Under the pieces are notes generated by a model. It had not been told where the DNA came from. It was given only the letters and a program-made list of their open reading frames with translations, and ran no database searches. Positions 17,267 to 25,863 of a stretch of 64,000 bases of DNA are shown piece after piece (position 1 is the first letter of the stretch; each line of letters starts with the position of its first letter). The position numbers were made by a program, and so were the translations under genes. The stretch comes from Oxalobacteraceae bacterium AB_14 (GTDB lineage: Bacteria > Pseudomonadota > Gammaproteobacteria > Burkholderiales > Burkholderiaceae_D): contig KB906724.1 of assembly GCA_000381565.1 (NCBI GenBank), positions 3,303,225-3,367,224 of the forward strand, given 5' to 3'.

Positions 17267-18325
17267 ATGGACCTATTCAAACCAGTGGCGCCTAAGGATC
17301 GATGGCATCGTGTTTTCGCGATGCTTCAAGATCCCCGATATCTTCCAGAGCGCAAAGTCCTAGAGCAATGGGCGGAAGGATTCGAGGATCGAGACGGCAA
17401 GTTTGCATTTGAATTTCAAACCACCTTTGAATCCTGCATGTGGGAGCTCTATCTGCACGCCTACCTGAGGGAGACTGGGTCGACGATCGACCTTCGTCAT
17501 CATGCGCCCGACTTCGTAGTCGACGGTCCCACAAAATTCTGCATGGAGGCGACAATCGCCGCGCCGGCGCAGGGCGAGCAGTCAGCGATCGGCTACGATC
17601 CCCGCGACGTCCCAAGAGACTTCAATGCGTTCAATGCCCAGGCGGCCATCCGGATAGCGAACAGCCTCTCTTCGAAACTAAAAAAATACAGGAGCAGTTA
17701 CTCCAAACTCGCTCATGTTCAAGGCAAGCCATTCGTCATCGCGGTGGCGCCGTTTGATCGCGCATTCGCCCATTTCGCGGCCAGCAGGCCAATCGTTGCT
17801 GCCCTCTATGGCATTCACTACGACGAGGAAGCTGCAATCGCAATGGGACCGTCGGCATCCAAGATTCCCAGAGTCGAAGTGGACAGCGCCATAAAAAGCA
17901 ACGGGTCACATGTGCCGCTTGGATTTTTCGCGGACGAGCAAAATAAAGAAGTCAGCGCGGTCGTTTATAGCTGCCTGGCCACTTGGGGGAAAATCCGCGC
18001 GCTCGCCGATAATCCTAATGAGCTCTCGCTCTACCAAACCTTCCATCCAAGCGACGATAGAATCACCCCGCGCATTCAAGTCACCAGAAAATGCGACTAC
18101 CACGAACATCTGCTCGACGGGCTTCATGTGTTTCACAATCCTTTTGCCGAACACCCGCTGCCCGATGACGTTTTGGGGCATGACCGAATCGCCCAATTTT
18201 TCCCGGAGCCTGACGGATTCCGGACGATCGAGCCTGACGACTTCCTTCTGATGCGTATCGTTAGAACTGTCATTCCAACAGATAAGAAAGGCAATCCGGT
18301 GGCTTCGCCAGGATGGCCCAAGTAG
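17267..18325 (+). CDS. Unknown protein with restriction-fold-like N-terminus
   Basis: 352 aa. Residues about 45-95 contain FESCMWELYLHAYLRE, then HHAPDFVVD and FCMEATIAA. This Glu...Pro-Asp-Phe...Glu-Ala-Thr arrangement recalls PD-(D/E)XK-fold proteins in which the usual lysine is replaced. The remainder is globular with no motif recognised; a conserved-looking DGLHVFHNPFAEHPLP segment lies near 285-300. The start at 17267 follows AAGAGAG. It is divergent from the HEPN-like gene with 175 bp between them. The nuclease-fold idea is inference. Confidence 0.5.
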   Translation: MDLFKPVAPKDRWHRVFAMLQDPRYLPERKVLEQWAEGFEDRDGKFAFEFQTTFESCMWELYLHAYLRETGSTIDLRHHAPDFVVDGPTKFCMEATIAAPAQGEQSAIGYDPRDVPRDFNAFNAQAAIRIANSLSSKLKKYRSSYSKLAHVQGKPFVIAVAPFDRAFAHFAASRPIVAALYGIHYDEEAAIAMGPSASKIPRVEVDSAIKSNGSHVPLGFFADEQNKEVSAVVYSCLATWGKIRALADNPNELSLYQTFHPSDDRITPRIQVTRKCDYHEHLLDGLHVFHNPFAEHPLPDDVLGHDRIAQFFPEPDGFRTIEPDDFLLMRIVRTVIPTDKKGNPVASPGWPK

Positions 18326-18554
18326 GTATCGCGAATGCATACACCGAAGGTGCGTCAGGTGTATAACCAGAAAAAGACTTGCAGACCACAGACTTGCGCC
18401 TTGCCAGCACCGCCTGAGCACCGCTCGTCTCGCACGCCTCCGCATCCACGAGACCTTCGCCGCCACGCTGCGCATGAGTCTCGCAGGCCAGGCGAGCGCG
18501 CCAAAATGTTAAGGAATGGTAAAGTCTCGACGCCAAAACCAACACACGCACACC

Positions 18555-19157
18555 ATGGGCTCGAGAGCCATCATCAGACTAGGGGACCGCACCTCGCACG
18601 GAGGCACGGTCGTCGAGGGACACCAGACCCTCATCATCCACGGCAAGCCCGCCGCCGGGGTGGGCCACAAGGTCCACTGCCCAAAATGCTCCGGCACGCC
18701 GGTGATCGTGGAGGGCGCGATGAACGCCTCCATGATGGGCATCAGCATCGCCGTCGAGGGCATGAAGACGTCCTGCGGCGCGACCCTGATCGCCTCCCAG
18801 CAAACCGACACCATCGAGGTCGGCTCCGGCCCCGGCGCGTCCTCGGCCTCGAGCGCCACCCAGGAGGCCGCGACGCGGGCCGCCCAGCCTGCGGTGGCGG
18901 GGCTGGCCGCCGCGATAGTGGCTGCTGGAGCGGCGCCACGCGGCGCCGACGCCGACAAGGGCAAATACGACGAGCAGGTGCGCGTCGTCGACCAAGACGG
19001 CCTCCCCATCGCCAACATGCCCTACCACATCACCGACGAGGACGGCGCAGCCTACAAGGGCCTGACCGACGCCGACGGCTGCTGCGAGCGGGTCCACACG
19101 AAAAACGCGCAGTCGCTCAGCATACTGACCGGCGCGCCGGCCTTGGAGAAATGGTGA
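18555..19157 (+). CDS. PAAR-domain protein (T6SS spike tip/effector adaptor)
   Basis: 200-aa protein. Residues 1-80 form a PAAR domain: MGSRAIIRLGDRTSHGGTVV, then VGHKVHCPKC, VEGAMNASMMGISIAVEGMKTSCGA. PAAR proteins cap the VgrG spike and carry effectors. Residues 85-135 are an Ala/Gly/Ser linker, and 140-195 are an Ig-like or transthyretin-like module (VRVVDQDGLPIANMPYHITDEDG...GLTDADG) common in such proteins. The ATG at 18555 fits the family start but lacks a ribosome site; an in-frame ATG at 18516 directly follows AAGGA. The stop overlaps the next start (TGATG), implying coupled translation with the effector candidate. Confidence 0.82.
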   Translation: MGSRAIIRLGDRTSHGGTVVEGHQTLIIHGKPAAGVGHKVHCPKCSGTPVIVEGAMNASMMGISIAVEGMKTSCGATLIASQQTDTIEVGSGPGASSASSATQEAATRAAQPAVAGLAAAIVAAGAAPRGADADKGKYDEQVRVVDQDGLPIANMPYHITDEDGAAYKGLTDADGCCERVHTKNAQSLSILTGAPALEKW

Positions 19158-20047
19158 TGCCAGCCTTCGAATTCAAAACGGGAACGAACACCAAGGAGGG
19201 CTCCCGCCACGAGGTGGCCAGCCACCACATGCCCGCCCGCGCGTTCTTCTTCATCGTCGTCGACGAGGTCGGCAAGGAGGGCTTCCTGGTGAGGAACATC
19301 TACACCATGCCCAACAGCCCCTATCTCGCGAACATGGACCTCGCCCCTCTGGTCAAGCTGAGCCAGGTGGAGCCGGAGAGGCATGGCCTGATGCCGAAGA
19401 AATGGGGCGGCGCGCCGTCGATCGCCGAGCACGTCATGGGCGACCACATGTCGTCCTACGTGTCCTCGAGCTCCATCTTCCCGCAGGGCTCGCCCCGCTT
19501 CGAGGGCCGCTCGGTGTATATCGACATCAAGAAGGCCAAGGCCTCCGGCGCGCGCTTGGTGTCCACCGAGGAGATCCTGGCCTCGCTGAGGGACTACAAG
19601 GCCAAAAATCCGCACCTGGCCAAGCGGGTGGACCAGATAGCCAAGTATGTGTCCGACCTCGACAAGGAGGTCCTGGTCCATAGCGAGAGGGTTCCCCCGA
19701 AGGCCATATTCAACCCCGGCTCGCTCAAGGTGGCGCAGATCGCGTCCGGCGCCGGCCGCGTCGTCCAAGTGCTCGGCATCGTCCTCACGGCGTATGATTT
19801 GGAGCAGGCGTCCGAGAAGTCGTTCCGGGCCAAGAGCGTCAAGCCGATCTCCGCCGAGGTCATACGCCAAGCCGGCGGCTGGGGTGGCGCCGTGGTGGGC
19901 TTCAAGATCGGCGGCGCGGGCGGCGTGATGCTTGGCATTGAGACGGGGCCCGGAGCGATTTTGACCGGGCTGGCCGGCGGGATCATCGGCGGCGCCGCCG
20001 GTTATTTCGGCTTTGATTGGATCGCCGACCACATCGACAAGAATTGA
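19157..20047 (+). CDS. PAAR-linked candidate T6SS effector with glycine-zipper C-terminus
   Basis: 296-aa protein translated from an ATG inside the PAAR gene's stop codon. The N-terminal 200 residues are globular with no recognised catalytic motif (SRHEVASHHMPARAFFFIVV, YVSSSSIFPQGSPRFEGRSVY, a helical DYKAKNPHLAKRVDQIAKYV stretch). Residues about 230-290 are a glycine zipper: GGWGGAVVGFKIGGAGGVML, then TGLAGGIIGGAAGYFGFDW. Similar tails occur in membrane-inserting or PAAR-delivered toxins. The next gene, 7 nt away, is a likely immunity protein. The effector role rests on genomic context and the tail. Confidence 0.6.
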   Translation: MPAFEFKTGTNTKEGSRHEVASHHMPARAFFFIVVDEVGKEGFLVRNIYTMPNSPYLANMDLAPLVKLSQVEPERHGLMPKKWGGAPSIAEHVMGDHMSSYVSSSSIFPQGSPRFEGRSVYIDIKKAKASGARLVSTEEILASLRDYKAKNPHLAKRVDQIAKYVSDLDKEVLVHSERVPPKAIFNPGSLKVAQIASGAGRVVQVLGIVLTAYDLEQASEKSFRAKSVKPISAEVIRQAGGWGGAVVGFKIGGAGGVMLGIETGPGAILTGLAGGIIGGAAGYFGFDWIADHIDKN

Positions 20048-20054
20048 GGCTGGA

Positions 20055-20630
20055 ATGGGACTTTTGAAAAGAATGGCGGCCGCGCTGGGCGGCGCGAAGC
20101 CCATCGACGAGATGGTCAAGGCATATCCCGAGGACGCCTTGGGCGGCGCAGGCAGCTTCTCGGGGTATCCCGAAAAGAGCTTCCTCGGGGACAAGGGCGT
20201 CTTCGCCTACCGCATGGAGTTCATGGTGTCCGAGCAGGACGGCGCGCGCGTGGTCGAGGCGATCGCGTCGGACTTCGAGCTCGCCAGCCGCGCCACCTTC
20301 CAAGAAGGTCCGGCGAGCGGCGGTGGCAAGTCGATCCATTTCTCGCTCAGGCCGGAGTTCGGCGGCGCGCTCGTGGTCATCGTCACCAACTCGGTTCGGC
20401 TGATAGAGAAGATCGACGCGCTGCGCCTGCAGCCCCCACCTCCTTGGATCGTCTTCCCGGCGGCCGACCCGTCGACATTGGGCAGCCTCCAAGGCTCGCT
20501 CGAATATTGGTGGGATTGGCTCTTCCTGCCATTCTGGAACGCGGCCGACGCCGCCGCGAAGGCGAGCTATCTGGAGAAGTTCCCCGCCAGCGCGGAGTGG
20601 ATGGAATTCTTGGAGACCCACGCGCCGTGA
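20055..20630 (+). CDS. Putative immunity protein of the PAAR module
   Basis: 191-aa soluble protein starting 7 nt after the effector candidate, with GAGG 5 nt before the ATG. It has mixed alpha/beta composition with aromatic-rich stretches (FSGYPEKSFLGDKGVFAYRMEF, SLEYWWDWLFLPFWNAAD). No family was recognised. Order (PAAR, effector, small third gene) and tight spacing are those of effector-immunity cassettes; that is the only basis for the call. Confidence 0.5.
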   Translation: MGLLKRMAAALGGAKPIDEMVKAYPEDALGGAGSFSGYPEKSFLGDKGVFAYRMEFMVSEQDGARVVEAIASDFELASRATFQEGPASGGGKSIHFSLRPEFGGALVVIVTNSVRLIEKIDALRLQPPPPWIVFPAADPSTLGSLQGSLEYWWDWLFLPFWNAADAAAKASYLEKFPASAEWMEFLETHAP

Positions 20631-20732
20631 CGCGGCCAACCTGAAGGCGCCGCCGCAGTCGCCTTCCCACGGTGGCCCTTGGAAAAGACTGATATCCTCG
20701 AAGGCTCCAAAACTTTGACGATATGGGCAACC

Positions 20733-21446
20733 ATGAAATACGTGGGATTTCGCCGGCTCTCCGGGGAGTATAAGGAAAACGTCGAGTTATTTGAGTTGAG
20801 CGACCTCGCTCCGACGACGGAGCCCCGACTCGTCCAGCATCAAGTCCTCCACCCCAATGGCGAGCTATATGGCATAGCGACCTGCTTGGTCAGAGCGGAC
20901 CATTCGCGCGCGACACTCGACTACGCCCCGTTTCCCGAGGCGAACTTGTTGTCTGAAATGCTGCTGGGCGAGACAGAGCTGCATTTTGAACGCGGCCCCG
21001 GCGGCATCGCCATCACAAACGTCGGGTGGCGCGGTCCAAACGACAAAGGCTTCACGGACGAGAAATTCGAGGTCTACGGAGCGCGATCCAAGATTCCCGA
21101 CAAGGCGCAAATCGACGGCTCGCAAGAAACTTTGCGTGAAGCCGCCAGGCATTTGTCGGATTTCGACCTGGCGGGACGATTGCCAGCGGAGGACAGCGCG
21201 CCCGCCAAAATCTTGGTGACGACCACCGCATACATCCGAAATCCTTTCGTGGTCGAGGCGGCCCTACGGCGAGCCGGCGGAATGTGCCATGACTGCGGCG
21301 AGCAAGGCCCCTTCATCTCGGCCAGGACTGGCCGGCCCTACTTGGAGGTGCACCACACACTCCCGCTGGCGCAGGGCGGAGCCGACTCTTTGGAGAACAC
21401 CGTCGCGCTGTGCCCGAACTGCCATAGGCAACGACATCACGCATGA
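20733..21446 (+). CDS. HNH endonuclease
   Basis: 237 aa. The C-terminal 55 residues form a zinc-ribbon HNH domain: CHDCGEQGPF, LEVHHTLPLAQGG, DSLENTVALCPNCHRQRHH, with two CxxC pairs and the catalytic His in HH. The N-terminal 150 residues are a beta-rich domain that may recognise the substrate; I do not know the family. The ATG at 20733 follows a weak GGG; an upstream TTG at 20679 is less likely. It lies 102 nt after the immunity candidate and could be a cargo restriction enzyme or a second effector. Confidence 0.78.
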   Translation: MKYVGFRRLSGEYKENVELFELSDLAPTTEPRLVQHQVLHPNGELYGIATCLVRADHSRATLDYAPFPEANLLSEMLLGETELHFERGPGGIAITNVGWRGPNDKGFTDEKFEVYGARSKIPDKAQIDGSQETLREAARHLSDFDLAGRLPAEDSAPAKILVTTTAYIRNPFVVEAALRRAGGMCHDCGEQGPFISARTGRPYLEVHHTLPLAQGGADSLENTVALCPNCHRQRHHA

Positions 21447-21814
21447 CCGTAAATTTCTTGTGGCGCGCCTAGCCACGCGCGCGCCGGACAAAAGTGGACG
21501 CCTAAAAAAGACATCACGATCCGACGCTGACGCCATCGAGAGCGCCGCATCGCGCCCTCGCCTGCCCGGTCTTTGATGAACGCCAATGGCGGTCGGCGGC
21601 CGGCCAATTGCAAAATGGCCCAGCGCCAGACCGCGTCGCTCTGGGTCAAAAAAAATGCAAGCCGGCGGCGCATGTTTGCGGAAGCGAGCCTGCAAACGCG
21701 CGCCGCAGGAAGGCCTGGCGGGATTGGGATTCATGATTTTCTCATGGGTCAATTTGCCCGCAAATTGACAGCCTTAGAATCGCCCATCGCGCCGCGCGAC
21801 ATCGCGGCGTTGGT
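21447..21814. other. Convergent intergenic interval with a terminal hairpin
   Basis: 368 bp with no supportable gene. At its right end CGCCGCG (21790-21796) pairs with CGCGGCG (21803-21809) around a CGACAT loop, just beyond the stop of the minus-strand membrane protein. It is a plausible transcription end for that cluster, though without a T-run. Confidence 0.4.
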
Positions 21815-23242
21815 TCAACGCTCTGGTCCCGCATGGACGGCAGACTGCGCCGCCAGAATTTGGATGCGGTCGGCCCACGCCACCAGCTTCTCGCGCGGCC
21901 ATGAGCGCATGATCTTGAACCGCCGCTTCGCCAACCGCTCGCGCTCGAACTCGGGATCATCCAGCTCGATGACAAGCTCGAACGCGTCGGGGACGCCGCC
22001 GGCGCCTTTCTGCGCCAGCTCCACGGAGGCCCGAGCGCGCGCGGAGGCGAGCGAGCCGGCCCAGCGCTCCGTTTGGTCCATGATCGCGGCGCGGCCCTCG
22101 CGGTCGGCGGCGACCGCCCACAGCACCACGCCATCCTGTGTGTGCGCCATGTCGACGAACTCCTTGCCGACGCCAGCCCCGGCGCGCAGCTCGTCGATCC
22201 GTCGGTTGGCGGACTCCCTGGCGAACACCGATCGCTCGCGCGCCGCGCGCTCGTCGCGCAGGAACGCGTCCTCGTCGGCGGCCTTGCGCTCGGCGAGCAG
22301 CTCGGCCTCGAACGATTTTTGAAGCGCCGCGATTTTTGGCGCGGCCTCCTTGCCCCAAGCCGCCGCCAGCTTGGCGCCAACGCGCTTGGGCAAGTCCACC
22401 ATCTCCACCGCCAGCTTCGGCCCGCCGATGTTGAGCGACTCCTTGCGGAGCGTGCCAAGATGCGACAGCGATCCGTCATGCCGCCGGAACACGCCGCCTC
22501 CGACCACCTTCCAAGCGGCCTCGCGATGCTCCACCGATAATTTATAGCGTCCAGTCGGCGCCTCGGAGATGGTTCCTCCCGTCGGCACGAACACGCTGAC
22601 AGGCTGGCCATTAGCCGTCATTCCCGCGCCCTGGACTCCCGTCTGGTTGTATACCGTCTTCATGGTCGCGTCGCATCGGAGCGAGCATTCCAACAGGGGG
22701 CGCGACATCTCGACCGGCCCCACATTCCAATCGCCGCCAGCCTCCCGCCAACGGGCGCGCTTGGCGCGCAGGCGCAGCTCCCGCCGCGCCAAGTCGACGG
22801 CGATCTCCAAGCCGTCGTCGGAGAAGGTCCAATCGGCCTTGCGCCCCGCCGCGTCCCGCAGGGCCGAGGCTCCGCCCCAAAACGCCAGCGATCTGCGCGC
22901 GCGGGCCAGCCAGGGGAACACCGCAGGCCCCCAAGCCAGCGCCAACGCCAGCGGCCAATACAGCGGCTTGGGCCAAAGGAAGCCCATCGCGTAATACAGC
23001 GCGTTGAGCGCGTTGGGCAGATAGATCGACACGGCCCAGCCCCACGCCATCTTGGCGACCTTGGGGACCGTCGGGGGAAACAGCATAGGCCCCCATCCGA
23101 CGAGGACGATGAGCGTCCACGCCGAGAACCGGTCCATCCGCCCGAGGCTGGCCACGATCGGCGAGCCCGTCCACACGCAATAGGTGACACAACATCCCCA
23201 CGCCACACGAGCGATCCACAGCATCCGATTCATCCACAGCAT
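21815..23242 (-). CDS. Multi-pass membrane protein with long cytoplasmic region, unknown
   Basis: 475 aa. The N-terminal 110 residues hold three or four membrane helices (WIARVAWGCCVTYCVW, FSAWTLIVLVGWGPMLF, MAWGWAVSIYLPNALNALYY, WPLALALAWGPAVFPW). Residues 130-330 are soluble and beta-rich; 270-350 are Ala/Glu/Lys/Arg-rich and probably coiled coil; a second globular part ends in KIMRSWPREKLVAWADRIQ. The ATG at 23242 has GGAGG 7 nt upstream; the GTG at 23263 does not. It is the last gene of a six-gene minus-strand cluster. No family was recognised. Confidence 0.6.
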   Translation of the reverse strand: MLWMNRMLWIARVAWGCCVTYCVWTGSPIVASLGRMDRFSAWTLIVLVGWGPMLFPPTVPKVAKMAWGWAVSIYLPNALNALYYAMGFLWPKPLYWPLALALAWGPAVFPWLARARRSLAFWGGASALRDAAGRKADWTFSDDGLEIAVDLARRELRLRAKRARWREAGGDWNVGPVEMSRPLLECSLRCDATMKTVYNQTGVQGAGMTANGQPVSVFVPTGGTISEAPTGRYKLSVEHREAAWKVVGGGVFRRHDGSLSHLGTLRKESLNIGGPKLAVEMVDLPKRVGAKLAAAWGKEAAPKIAALQKSFEAELLAERKAADEDAFLRDERAARERSVFARESANRRIDELRAGAGVGKEFVDMAHTQDGVVLWAVAADREGRAAIMDQTERWAGSLASARARASVELAQKGAGGVPDAFELVIELDDPEFERERLAKRRFKIMRSWPREKLVAWADRIQILAAQSAVHAGPER

Positions 23243-23259
23243 ATCCAAACCTCCACTGG

Positions 23260-23742
23260 TCACGCGGCCACGCCGCCCTCATTGATTTCCTGCTCCAACA
23301 CCTCCATCCACCGGATGCTCTCGGACACTTGGGCAAACTTCACGCTCCACTTGGGATGCGAGGAGTCCTTCATCTCAAAGGTCAGAATGCCGACGGTGTC
23401 GACGCGGCGCTCCCACCGCCGAATGTCCTGGTAGCCGTAGGACTTCATCGACTTCGAGTCCATCAGGCACAGCGTCCTCTCCTTGGCGTTGAGCGCGACG
23501 CCCTCGCCAGCGTAGAAGTTCGAAAAGGACTCGCCCTCGGCCAGCCCCGCCAAAGCCAGCAACTCCAGCCGGCGTCGCGCGCGGCGCATCTCCAACCGGA
23601 GGCACAGCGCGAACGGCAGCCAGCCCATCAGCCCGCTGGCCAACAAAAATACGAACACCGACTCATGGTGTTCCTGCATGATTTGAAAATACACGTAGGT
23701 CGTGAACAGCGCCCAAGCTCCCGCCAGAACCAATTTCCTCAT
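23260..23742 (-). CDS. DUF4755-like membrane-anchored protein (copy 1)
   Basis: 160 aa. Two hydrophobic helices (VLAGAWALFTTYVYF and VFVFLLASGLMGWLPFALCL) precede a soluble domain with GVALNAKERTLCLMDSKSMK, SYGYQDIRRWERR, KWSVKFAQ and a closing RWMEVLEQEINEGG. The same pattern recurs in the genes at 25240 and 25864. The start at 23742 has AAGGA 8 nt upstream; an ATG 9 nt earlier sits on top of that site. The resemblance to DUF4755 is from memory. Function unknown. Confidence 0.6.
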   Translation of the reverse strand: MRKLVLAGAWALFTTYVYFQIMQEHHESVFVFLLASGLMGWLPFALCLRLEMRRARRRLELLALAGLAEGESFSNFYAGEGVALNAKERTLCLMDSKSMKSYGYQDIRRWERRVDTVGILTFEMKDSSHPKWSVKFAQVSESIRWMEVLEQEINEGGVAA

Positions 23743-23785
23743 AATTTCCATCCTTTCTCTTTAAAATGGCCAACTAGTCCCGCCG

Positions 23786-24883
23786 TCAGAGCCGCAGCGG
23801 CGCGACGGTCGCGACGCCATCGTTGATGACTATGCGCGCTCCGCCAGGCTGCCCGACGTCCGCCCATTTGCACAGCAGCGGCCGGCTTGGCAGCGACACG
23901 CCGCGCGCCGCCAAATGGCGATACAGCTCCAAGTCGCCACGGATCGCCGCCAGCTCCATCAGCGACGTCCCCTTGGACGTCCGCAGAAGACAGCCATGGA
24001 CTTGGTTCCATGCTTCGAGCTCGGGCACCCCCTGGGAGACGATGGAGGGCTCCAAACGATTCCCTATGCGCGACTCTCGCAGGACATCGCGCGCGATGCG
24101 CAGCCCCTCGGCGTTGACCTCCTCTTGGCTGGTGGCGAACGCGAAGATGATCGCCGCTGGATCGAGCCCGTGGTCGATCAACAGGTCCAGGACTTGAAGG
24201 CGATCAGCCCGGCGCGATGTGGCGATCCCGTTGGACAGCTCGCCTCGATTCGCGGGCCCCCCCTCGATGCGAGCGCCTTTGTCGAACAGGCTCTTGACGG
24301 CCTTCGCGGTGGCTCCGCTTTGGATGGCGCACGCGATGTCAGGGCAGCGGTCCGCCGGGTTGTCGGGATCGACGACATCGACGATCCGATCGAGCTTTCC
24401 GTTGGCAGCCGCGACTCCGCGCTTGATCTCTTGCGAGTCCGCTTCGAGCGAGAGCAAGGAGGCCTGCCAACGCTTGGCTTCGGGGAACTTGGACGCGATC
24501 AGGCCGCCCTCAGACGCCCGCGCCACCGACGCGAAGCCCAGCGCCGTGACCATCAGCAGGATCGCGACGCCGAACTGCCACGCGGGCCGGCGCCAGAGTG
24601 GACGCTTGCCGTCGCGGCGCGCCGACAGGCCCAGCAGCCCGAGAAGCTTCGACGTGGCGACAGGCGCCACAGCCGCCGCGATCATCAGCGCCACGAGGAG
24701 GCCCGTGGCGGTGTAGACCATGGCCGGCACCAGCGACAGCTTCGGAGCCAGGAAGTCCATCGCGGCGACGAACGTGGTCGAGGCCACGACGATGGCGTTG
24801 ACCACCGCCACATGGTCGCGCACAAATTTGGAGAATTCATGGAAGAGGTTCGGGGACGCGTCCCCGGCGCGCGCGGCTTCCAT
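23786..24883 (-). CDS. Membrane protein with ankyrin-like repeats
   Basis: 365 aa. Three membrane helices occupy residues 20-120 (VAVVNAIVVASTTFVAAMDF, VYTATGLLVALMIAAAVAPV, FGVAILLMVTALGFASVA). After a charged linker, residues 190-350 hold ankyrin-like repeats: CAIQSGATAKAVKSLFDKGA, RLQVLDLLIDHGLDP, SLMELAAIRGDLELYRHLAARG. Ankyrin repeats are protein-binding surfaces. Its ATG begins 1 nt after the lipoprotein's stop, implying coupled translation. Partner and role are unknown. Confidence 0.65.
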   Translation of the reverse strand: MEAARAGDASPNLFHEFSKFVRDHVAVVNAIVVASTTFVAAMDFLAPKLSLVPAMVYTATGLLVALMIAAAVAPVATSKLLGLLGLSARRDGKRPLWRRPAWQFGVAILLMVTALGFASVARASEGGLIASKFPEAKRWQASLLSLEADSQEIKRGVAAANGKLDRIVDVVDPDNPADRCPDIACAIQSGATAKAVKSLFDKGARIEGGPANRGELSNGIATSRRADRLQVLDLLIDHGLDPAAIIFAFATSQEEVNAEGLRIARDVLRESRIGNRLEPSIVSQGVPELEAWNQVHGCLLRTSKGTSLMELAAIRGDLELYRHLAARGVSLPSRPLLCKWADVGQPGGARIVINDGVATVAPLRL

Positions 24884-24884
24884 C

Positions 24885-25187
24885 TCAGCGCTCGTTCACC
24901 ACGGCCCAGCCGCCATCGGCCTTCACGAATCGCGCGTTCGCCACCGCCCCGGCGGCGTTGGCCACGTCGCACTTGTAGCCTCCGGCTTCCGCCTTCGCGC
25001 AGCCGACGAGCTTCGCCTTGGCGATCTCCTGCTTGTAGTTCTGGGAAATCATTCCCATGCCGGAGGCCTCCGCCTGCTTGGTCAACGCGGCGCGCACGTC
25101 GGACTCGCTAGGGCTCGAACTACATCCAGCCAGCGCAGCCAAGAGAATCGATGCGCATGCCGCGCGGGTGATGTTGGCTTGGTTCAT
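24885..25187 (-). CDS. Small lipoprotein
   Basis: 100-aa protein with a lipoprotein signal: ITRAACASILLAALAGCSSS, where LAGC is the lipobox and Cys is about residue 21. The mature part (80 aa) contains YKQEIAKAKLVGCAKAEAGG, YKCDVANAAG and a terminal ARFVKADGGWAVV, a small beta-rich domain with two further cysteines. The ATG at 25187 has AAGGA about 8 nt upstream. Probably anchored at the periplasmic face of a membrane. It is followed directly by the ankyrin protein. Confidence 0.7.
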   Translation of the reverse strand: MNQANITRAACASILLAALAGCSSSPSESDVRAALTKQAEASGMGMISQNYKQEIAKAKLVGCAKAEAGGYKCDVANAAGAVANARFVKADGGWAVVNER

Positions 25188-25239
25188 GTCGTTTGTCCTT
25201 GTCATTGAAATGTGTGTCTTGCGTCCTGCTCTCGGCCGC

Positions 25240-25836
25240 TCAATTCCGCGCCGCCGCCGAGCCCTCGTTGAGCTCTTGGCGCAGAATCTCCATCCAGCGC
25301 GCGCGGGCCATCTTGTCCTTCATCGCGACGCGCCAGAGGGGCGTCTGGCGGTCGCGCACGCCCACGAACAGGCCGGTGTTCTCCGCCGCCCGCTTGGCGT
25401 TCCTCGTGTTCACCGCGTCGGCCGCCAAGGCGTTGCGCGCCCCGACGCCGGCCGCGAATCCTGGGCGCTCCTCGCGGGCCTCCCATTCCCGCACGTCCTC
25501 GTAGTCGTAGGACTTGTAGACGCCGCCAGCCAGCAGCAGGACCATCCGATTCTGTGGATTGATTGCGATGCCGGTGCCCTCCCCGGAGTGGTCCATGCCT
25601 TGGCCGGGCGCGACGCAGCCAGCCTCCAACATCTCCGCATGCGCCCACGCCCACGCGCCTTCCCGCTTGGCCTTGCGCTTGTGGCTGATCCGGGCAGCCA
25701 AGATGAGCGGCCCCCATCCGACGACAAGGGCGCCCAATCCAAACAAGGGCATATGCAGACTTCCGAAAATCCCGCCGATGCCGACCACCGTCGTCAACGC
25801 GAGCCATCCAATCCCAATCAAAATTGCCAAAGCCAT
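25240..25836 (-). CDS. DUF4755-like membrane-anchored protein (copy 2)
   Basis: 198 aa. Two N-terminal hydrophobic helices (LAILIGIGWLALTTVVGIGG, LFGLGALVVGWGPLILAA), then DHSGEGTGIAINPQNRMVLL, GGVYKSYDYEDVREWE, LWRVAMKDKMARARWMEILR and QELNEG. These landmarks align with the copy at 25864, and more distantly with the one at 23260. GGAGA is 7 nt before the ATG. Function unknown. Adjacent copies suggest local duplication with divergence. Confidence 0.65.
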   Translation of the reverse strand: MALAILIGIGWLALTTVVGIGGIFGSLHMPLFGLGALVVGWGPLILAARISHKRKAKREGAWAWAHAEMLEAGCVAPGQGMDHSGEGTGIAINPQNRMVLLLAGGVYKSYDYEDVREWEAREERPGFAAGVGARNALAADAVNTRNAKRAAENTGLFVGVRDRQTPLWRVAMKDKMARARWMEILRQELNEGSAAARN

Positions 25837-25863
25837 GTCGTCTCTCCGCTCAATGGAGCCGCC

